Source of the DNA: Pseudogymnoascus destructans
Lineage: Eukaryota; Ascomycota; Leotiomycetes; Thelebolales; Thelebolaceae
DNA length: 64,000 nt
Direction: 5' to 3'
NCBI RefSeq assembly: GCF_001641265.1
Contig: NW_020167526.1
Coordinates: forward strand, 124,001 to 188,000
Shown: positions 58,628 to 64,000 of the stretch, piece after piece
How the letters are laid out: each line of letters starts with the position of its first letter
Numbering within the stretch: position 1 is the stretch's first letter
The notes under the pieces: generated by a model
Seen by the model: only the letters and a program-made list of their open reading frames with translations
Told to the model about the DNA's origin: nothing
Databases searched by the model: none
Translations under genes and position numbers: made by a program

Positions 58628-60901
58628 CTATACCACATCCACCGTCTTCCCCCCACAATTCGGGATAACAACCCCCGGCTTCAGCACGCGATTCACATCC
58701 AGAATCCCCCACTGATCCTCCCACTCCTGCGCCGGCTTGCCCGGCTCAGCCTTGGTATTAAACTTGATCTTCCACGGCTCATCGAACGCCTCGAACCAGA
58801 AATACTGCGTCCCATTCGTCATCGCCTGGCAGACCCACTGCTCCATAAATTGATTCAGCTCCGTCACGCCCGCCACACTGCCCTTGTCGCACGTGTACAC
58901 GCCGTACCCGCAGTCCGTGCCTCCCTTGGTCGGCCACCCGGTCTCGGCGATGATGTTCTTCTTGAGGTCCGGTTTGAGCGGGAAATCCTGGTTCTGCCAG
59001 AACTGCCAGGTGAACGCGACGGCCTCGGCGATCGGCTTGCCCGTGAAGAAGGGGTGCACATTGCTCAAGATGTAGTCGCTCTTGGCTGCCAGCGCCGCGT
59101 CCCAGCTATTCCCCAGATCGCTCGTCGACACACTCAAATCGTATTTGAGCGTCTTGAACTTGGCGCGCACCTTGTCCAGCAGCGCACCGAGCGCCCATGA
59201 GTCAATGTCCTTGCGGAAGAGCATCTCGTTGCCGATGATGGTGCCGAGGAAGGGCGTGGTGCCGTAGTTCTTGAGGATGTCGTACATCTGGTCCAGCTGG
59301 CGCGAGTTGGTCGTCTCGTTCTTGTCCTGCCACACGCCCAGCCAGATCTTAACCTTGTCTTGTAGCCCCAGCTGCTTGAGAGAATGTATCACCAGCTCCG
59401 TCTGGTTGCAGTCCGTGCCGTACAGGCGCACGACGTTGGTCAGCTGCGATATCACGGCCATGTCGCGGGTGACGTTGTTCTGTGACGCCGGGTAGTGCAG
59501 GCAGTCGGGGTACTGCGTGTACATGGGCGTGTAGTCCATGCCAGGGAAGACCTTGTGCAGCTTGGCGTTGTTCAGCAGCGCCTTGATCTCTGCGCTATCC
59601 TTGGTGAGGTCGCCATTTGCTTTAGTATCATCAGTAGCACTGCCACCAAAGCCCGATGCAGACGACGAGTTAGTGTCGCTGGAGCCACCTTTCTTCTTCG
59701 CCAGCATCGCACCGAGCACGCCGCCTACAGTTCCACCGATCACGAGGAAGGCGATGACCGCGATCGCGATCCACATCGACTTCTTGTGCTTTTTGTTCTC
59801 CTTCGCCATCCAGCTGTCCTTCTCACGCTCGTTTGCGATAAACGCGGCGTGTGCGCCGGTCCCAGTTGATGGCTTTCCGGGGCCGCTGAACAGCGAGGCA
59901 CCCTCTGCTGCACTTCCACTGCCGTTGCGCGTTGCTATCCCGCCGAGAGCTCCAGCGCCTAAGGCGCCGCCAGCAGCCAGAGCACCACCTGTGCTTGTGC
60001 TGAGTCGGTCGGAACTCCTCCCTAAACTTAATAGGGAGTTGCGGTGGTGCGAGGGATGCACGTAATCGAGTCCATCGTCGCCATCATCCACGATGGCACT
60101 CGGGTCCTGGAGTTGCCACGACGGGTCTATCCTCTGGGAGTAACGCTGCAGCGCCGCGTCCTGCTGTGGATCGTGGCCCGCATAATCTCCAGCTCTCGTG
60201 CCAGAATCTCCCGGCCTCGACACCGCCATGAGAGGAACTCTGGCAGCAACTGGATAGCCCTGCCTTGAATTCCCCTGCCCCTGTCCCTGCCTCCCATACA
60301 TCTCCCCGTCGTAAGGAGACCTTTCCCTCGAATCGTACCTCCGGTTGTCGTATCCCTCGTCCGAATAATTATCCCCTCCATAACACCCCATGTGCGCCGG
60401 ATTAGCTGCCGGATTCACGACCGGATCAGCATCTCGATACCGTTGCTGCCCCCTATATCCTGGCCACTGCCGTTGGCTCTGGTTGTAATTCAGCGGCCTC
60501 CCGTCGACGCCATATTCGGGTATGCTCCTCATCGCCTCCATCCCGCTCTCTCGCGGCCGGTTATCTGCGACACCCATCGCGATCCCAGCAATGCCCCCGC
60601 CGGCCTGTTGCCCGAAGTTGTCTGCGCCTGGCGTCGTGCTCGAGGCCATCGAGGTAGTGTTGTAGGGTTCGCGATTGTAGTACTGTTGTTGCTGCTGTTG
60701 CTCCTGACCAGCATGTGGTGGCACGCTTGGTGGGCCTCGCTGTTGGGAAGGCTGTGTGTTTGCTCCTGGCACCGGTCGGCGCTCTTGGCGGGTGAAGCTG
60801 CCGTGTTGTGGGTAGATGGGATTCGGCGGGGTCGAGGACGCTCCTGGGTGATTGAGCGGTTCGGCGGAGGGATCGTCGTAGTCGTTGGCATATCGTGACA
60901 T
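58628..60901 (-). CDS. btgC: GH17 glucan endo-1,3-beta-glucosidase, membrane-anchored BtgC type
   Basis: Single-exon, 757 residues. The cytoplasmic N-terminal about 370 residues are disordered, Gln/Pro/Gly-rich, with a QQQQQQ run. One TM follows (MWIAIAVIAFLVIGGTVGGVLGAML) after a basic KKHKKS stretch, so the enzyme is type II. The GH17 domain contains VVRLYGTDCNQTELV, IIGNEMLFRKD (acid/base Glu), IIAETGWPTKGGTDCGYGVY (nucleophile Glu) and YFWFEAFDEPWK. The enzyme acts on wall beta-1,3-glucan. Length and order agree with Aspergillus BtgC. The frame is complete. Confidence 0.94.
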   Translation of the reverse strand: MSRYANDYDDPSAEPLNHPGASSTPPNPIYPQHGSFTRQERRPVPGANTQPSQQRGPPSVPPHAGQEQQQQQQYYNREPYNTTSMASSTTPGADNFGQQAGGGIAGIAMGVADNRPRESGMEAMRSIPEYGVDGRPLNYNQSQRQWPGYRGQQRYRDADPVVNPAANPAHMGCYGGDNYSDEGYDNRRYDSRERSPYDGEMYGRQGQGQGNSRQGYPVAARVPLMAVSRPGDSGTRAGDYAGHDPQQDAALQRYSQRIDPSWQLQDPSAIVDDGDDGLDYVHPSHHRNSLLSLGRSSDRLSTSTGGALAAGGALGAGALGGIATRNGSGSAAEGASLFSGPGKPSTGTGAHAAFIANEREKDSWMAKENKKHKKSMWIAIAVIAFLVIGGTVGGVLGAMLAKKKGGSSDTNSSSASGFGGSATDDTKANGDLTKDSAEIKALLNNAKLHKVFPGMDYTPMYTQYPDCLHYPASQNNVTRDMAVISQLTNVVRLYGTDCNQTELVIHSLKQLGLQDKVKIWLGVWQDKNETTNSRQLDQMYDILKNYGTTPFLGTIIGNEMLFRKDIDSWALGALLDKVRAKFKTLKYDLSVSTSDLGNSWDAALAAKSDYILSNVHPFFTGKPIAEAVAFTWQFWQNQDFPLKPDLKKNIIAETGWPTKGGTDCGYGVYTCDKGSVAGVTELNQFMEQWVCQAMTNGTQYFWFEAFDEPWKIKFNTKAEPGKPAQEWEDQWGILDVNRVLKPGVVIPNCGGKTVDVV

Positions 60902-61564
60902 GATGAAGGGATGGACAGATGAGGGTCTCCGTACTCGATCTCGTCAGCGGGGCCACCAGTCGTGGCGAGGAGTATAGTGGGTTGTTAGCAGCTGTGGGAG
61001 TCCAGCGACATTGGGGCGCAGAAGTCGTATTCTCGCTGGGTCCGCGCTCTGGCGAGATTGATTTTGCTTCGTATTCCTTTTGGGCTGGCGTGGGCGCAGG
61101 CGGGGGGGTTAATGAGCGGCGTAAGACGGAAGGAGCGGCGTGGTGGAGTTGTGTTGTATATTATTGAGCGTATTCGCAGGGTAAACAAGTGAGATAAACA
61201 ATTGTACAGCGACAGCATATGTCCGAGTGCATAGAGTATAAAGACACACTGTACAATATGGGACAATGAATTTGAGGAGCATCAACAGCGGCAGGACGGC
61301 GGTGGTGGTGATGGTGGCGGCTTTGGTTGGGTTTGAGGATAGTTATGGGGATAGTTACAGGGAGGGAGCCAAGTTCCAAGTTGCAGCAGGGAACAGCCTG
61401 CCAGTGGGATTTTCGGTTGGTGAGACAACAAATCATCACCACTAGGAATTGGCAGGGATTAGGAGGAAGGGGCCAACTCAGCCTCGCTGATGTGTTGACT
61501 ATACCCGAAGAGGAGTAGTCGGGAGCAACCGAGGGTGCCAAAATTAGACCCACGTCGTCTCGTA
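60902..61564. other. Promoter side of btgC up to the transposon, no gene seen
   Basis: Short frames only; a GTGGTG run near 61298-61315. Confidence 0.4.
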
Positions 61565-64000
61565 CAGTATTATGTCGTTAAGTCGATGTAATTGGTCATG
61601 CATAAATATATCGAGTTATAGTAATATCTTATAGTAATATCGAGTTATAAAGTGATCTGAAGTAGACCCGAAGTAGCCCCTCAGCTAAACCATCCATCCA
61701 TCCAACGTGCCTTGAACCAAGTCATTGGCCTGTTTGGCCACTAATTGCCTCTCCACATGCTCTAAAGAGCGCAAAAATGATGCTGGATCCGTGATGCCAC
61801 TATTCTCAGATTCTGAGAACTCAATCAGAACTTGGAGGGCTTGTACAGCATTCTGTATGGTGAGCACAGGACGCTGGGGCTCCTCATCGTCATCATCTTG
61901 AGCATCAGAAACCTGTATATATGGAGCCATCGCCTCCTGTAGAATTGTGTCCTCATCTAAGCCTCCATCCACCTCTTGTACTCGCTCCTCTGCTGGATTC
62001 AAAAAGTTCGAAAGGTCCATAGCGTCTGATATATGACCAGTTTGTTGTACTCGAGTATATAAGTCGTTTAGAACAGGAAGTGTATAGGAAGCTGTATTGG
62101 GCGTAAAAGAATCGTGCTTTTTCAAAAGCAATTGTAGATAGTCATATTTGTAACGTCATGGTGCCATGATCGAATAAGCCAGTGAATTGCAAAGTGTATT
62201 GTCATTGTTTTGATTGGATCCAGGTTGTTGCTAAAAGATTCGAGCATGAACTCAAGCCATTGCCGATGATAATATCTTTTTAAAGAGGCTATAATACCTT
62301 GATCAAGAGGTTGATATCGACTGGTCGCATTTGGAGGAGCCAGATAATTCTTATGTTTGGAGGAGGAGGCGTCGATTCCACTGCAGTGATATGGGCTGAG
62401 AAGTTATCCATTGTAAGCAGTATAGAACGTGACATACCAATATGAGTATAGAAAGCATTTAGCCAATCTGCCATAACAAATTGATTCATCCAAGCCTTCT
62501 TATTCCACCTCCAAACCCCACCCATTGCCCCTACATCAACGTGTTGTAAAGCTCGAGGCTTTTTAGCCTTTCCAATAAACTAAAGAGGAAGTCGATCTGT
62601 TCCAGCAGCATTAACACAAATGGCTACTGATATGCGTGCTTTGTCCTTCTTCTGTCCTGGAATTGATCATGTTGTAAAGCCCTTTGAAGGGCTCATCCTC
62701 CAGTAAAGCCCAGTCTCATCCATGTTGTAAATATTGTCCTCTAAAAACTCCCCTGCAATAGTTTGTATAGCCTTCATTTGTTCTTCTGCAGTGACACCAA
62801 TAGATCCAGCTTCACCATGTAGAGTTCGATATAATATATTATGCCGTTGTCAAAACTTTACGATCCATCCGTAGCTAAATTCTGGTGTAGGTAGTCCATG
62901 GTGTAATGGTGGGTGCACCAGATATGAGAATCTAGCCACCCAAGGAAGGGATGAATTTACTAAGACAACACACTGTCTTAGGAAACAGAGCCAAAGGGTT
63001 GTAGCTTAGACTATTCCACAACGCAGCAATCAGGTGTATGATGTGGTGAAGTGGTTTAGACAAGTTGCAACAAATGTTGAGTCTGAGAACTCAGGGGTAA
63101 GTCAGAGGTTAGCACCTCACTGACTTTTCAAAAACAGAGAATAACAAGATCAATGCTTGGAAGCTTGGAAAAGACGTAGAAGTATGTGCTAGTCGATTTA
63201 CTGTATTGCCTGCTTGCCCTTTCTTAAGGAAAGGGCAATCCTATTTATGCCAAAGGAGTGTAGTTCTCTCATTTTCCATGACTTTCCATGACTAACCAGG
63301 CTTGGTAAATGTATTAGAAATCAAGTGCGACCCACAACTAGCTTGCTAATCATGTAGTGAACGTAAGAGAATCCCATAGAACCATCTCTTGGGTTCCTAG
63401 CCTATAGGAAGTGAAAAGGAGGTCCAAGGTCAGAGTACCTATAGACAAATTATGTCATAACTTAACCAATCTTGTGGGTAACTAAGGAGCGATGACGTGT
63501 AATGAATCATAGAGGGTTGTAGAAGCTTCTAGAGCTATCGTTCATGTTCCTAGGCCTCTAGTTGGTAGAGATATGCCATGTGGTAGTATTGACCCACCCC
63601 CTTAAGGAGGAGATTTTCTTAATAACTTGTTCAATGAGTGTCCAAATAATATGCCGTGATGTATGTAGCATAAACAGATGTAGTAGAAGAGTTTGCAGCA
63701 ATCGTTGAGTAGTATTGCTTCTGTTGTTGGTGTGATAAGCCAAGATATGTATGGTGACTTGTAGGTTTGAGGAGGAGATTTCTAAGTTTGCTCTTGAGTT
63801 TGATAGCAAACTGAGTGCAACGAATGTCAGTATGACACATGGTATTGTGGTAGCTGATTCCAGATAATCTTCGCCTTTGATTGTAAGATTTCTGTAGTTG
63901 TAATGCCGCCACGCTCTTCAATAAGCCTCTGCCAGTCGTAAAGAGCAGCTTCTAATTCAGGCCAGGTGACAGTGTGGCGACGCTGAGCCTTAGAGCTGTT
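61565..64000 (-). mobile_element. Pogo/Fot-type transposon E, RIP-decayed, running off the right edge
   Basis: The left end CAGTATTATGTCGTTAAGTCGAT shares CAGT...GTTAAGTCGAT with element A and follows a TA. The transposase is on the minus strand. From the right edge it reads VTWPELEAALYDWQRLIEERG, then ILQSKAKIIWNQLPQYHVSY (CENP-B-type HTH). After an insert come AGSIGVTAEEQMKAIQTIAG, IYNMDETGLYWRMSPSKG (first Asp), LLTMDNFSAHI (second), YQPLDQGIIASLKRYYHRQW (third), and the tail TGHISDAMDLSNFLNPAEE...QGTLDGWMV to the stop at 61685. TGA and TAG interrupt the core (about 62668 and 62583). Confidence 0.82.
62940..63620. mobile_element. Insert in transposon E, probably LTR-retroelement-derived
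   Basis: About 680 bp of non-coding DNA separates the HTH and DDE parts of E. On the minus strand it follows a purine tract (TTAAGGGGGTGGG near 63596-63608) and contains a TATA-like GGCATAAATAGG near 63237-63248, as an LTR would. Clear TG...CA ends and a target duplication were not found, so the assignment is tentative. Confidence 0.35.

Overview
The window is nuclear DNA of a filamentous ascomycete (Pezizomycotina). The evidence is a set of short introns (about 45-70 nt) with CTRAY-type branch points, and fungal-specific families: a HET-domain protein, a CFEM/rhodopsin-type receptor, GH76 and GH17 wall enzymes, FunK1 kinase, Zn2Cys6 regulators and Fot/pogo and hAT transposons. Several decayed repeats carry stops of the TGG-to-TAG and CAG-to-TAG kind that repeat-induced point mutation (RIP) leaves. 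The species cannot be named from the sequence alone.

Layout. 0-5.6 kb: end of an unknown gene, a HET-domain gene, decayed coding sequence and a small unknown gene. 6.2-10.5 kb: an eight-exon CFEM receptor and, convergent to it, a GPI-type GH76 mannosidase. 11-12.3 kb: a non-autonomous TIR element. 12.3-15.8 kb: an unknown membrane-anchored gene, a small bZIP factor and a lectin fragment. 16.4-20.6 kb: a decayed hAT-like element that carries a histone H3-like gene. 20.8-23.8 kb: an F-box remnant and DNA polymerase eta. 26-34 kb: single-copy genes (Q/P-rich protein, OCH1-type mannosyltransferase, NmrA-like protein, membrane protein) separated by minisatellite-rich spacers.

34.5-40 kb is a nest of transposons. 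A FunK1 kinase gene is split by pogo element A. A is split by TIR element B. B contains hAT remains, and these are split by an apparently intact pogo-type transposon C. Removing A, B or C with one copy of its TA duplication restores the reading frame of its host, so the order of insertion can be read directly.

40.7-45.2 kb holds one very large disordered protein. 46-56 kb is a graveyard around one intact TRI12-type MFS transporter: F-box gene, two Zn2Cys6 regulators, a trypsin-like gene with an inverted part, a P450 fragment and an RTA1-like gene, all broken. 56.8-60.9 kb has a mitochondrial pyrimidine-nucleotide carrier and a BtgC-type beta-1,3-glucanase. From 61.6 kb to the end is another RIP-decayed pogo element of the same family as A.

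Cell-wall work is a recurring theme among the intact genes (GH76, GH17, OCH1), but they are scattered and not a cluster. Gene models below were spliced by eye. Where a frame is broken next to a run of C or G, a sequencing length error is a serious alternative to a real mutation.
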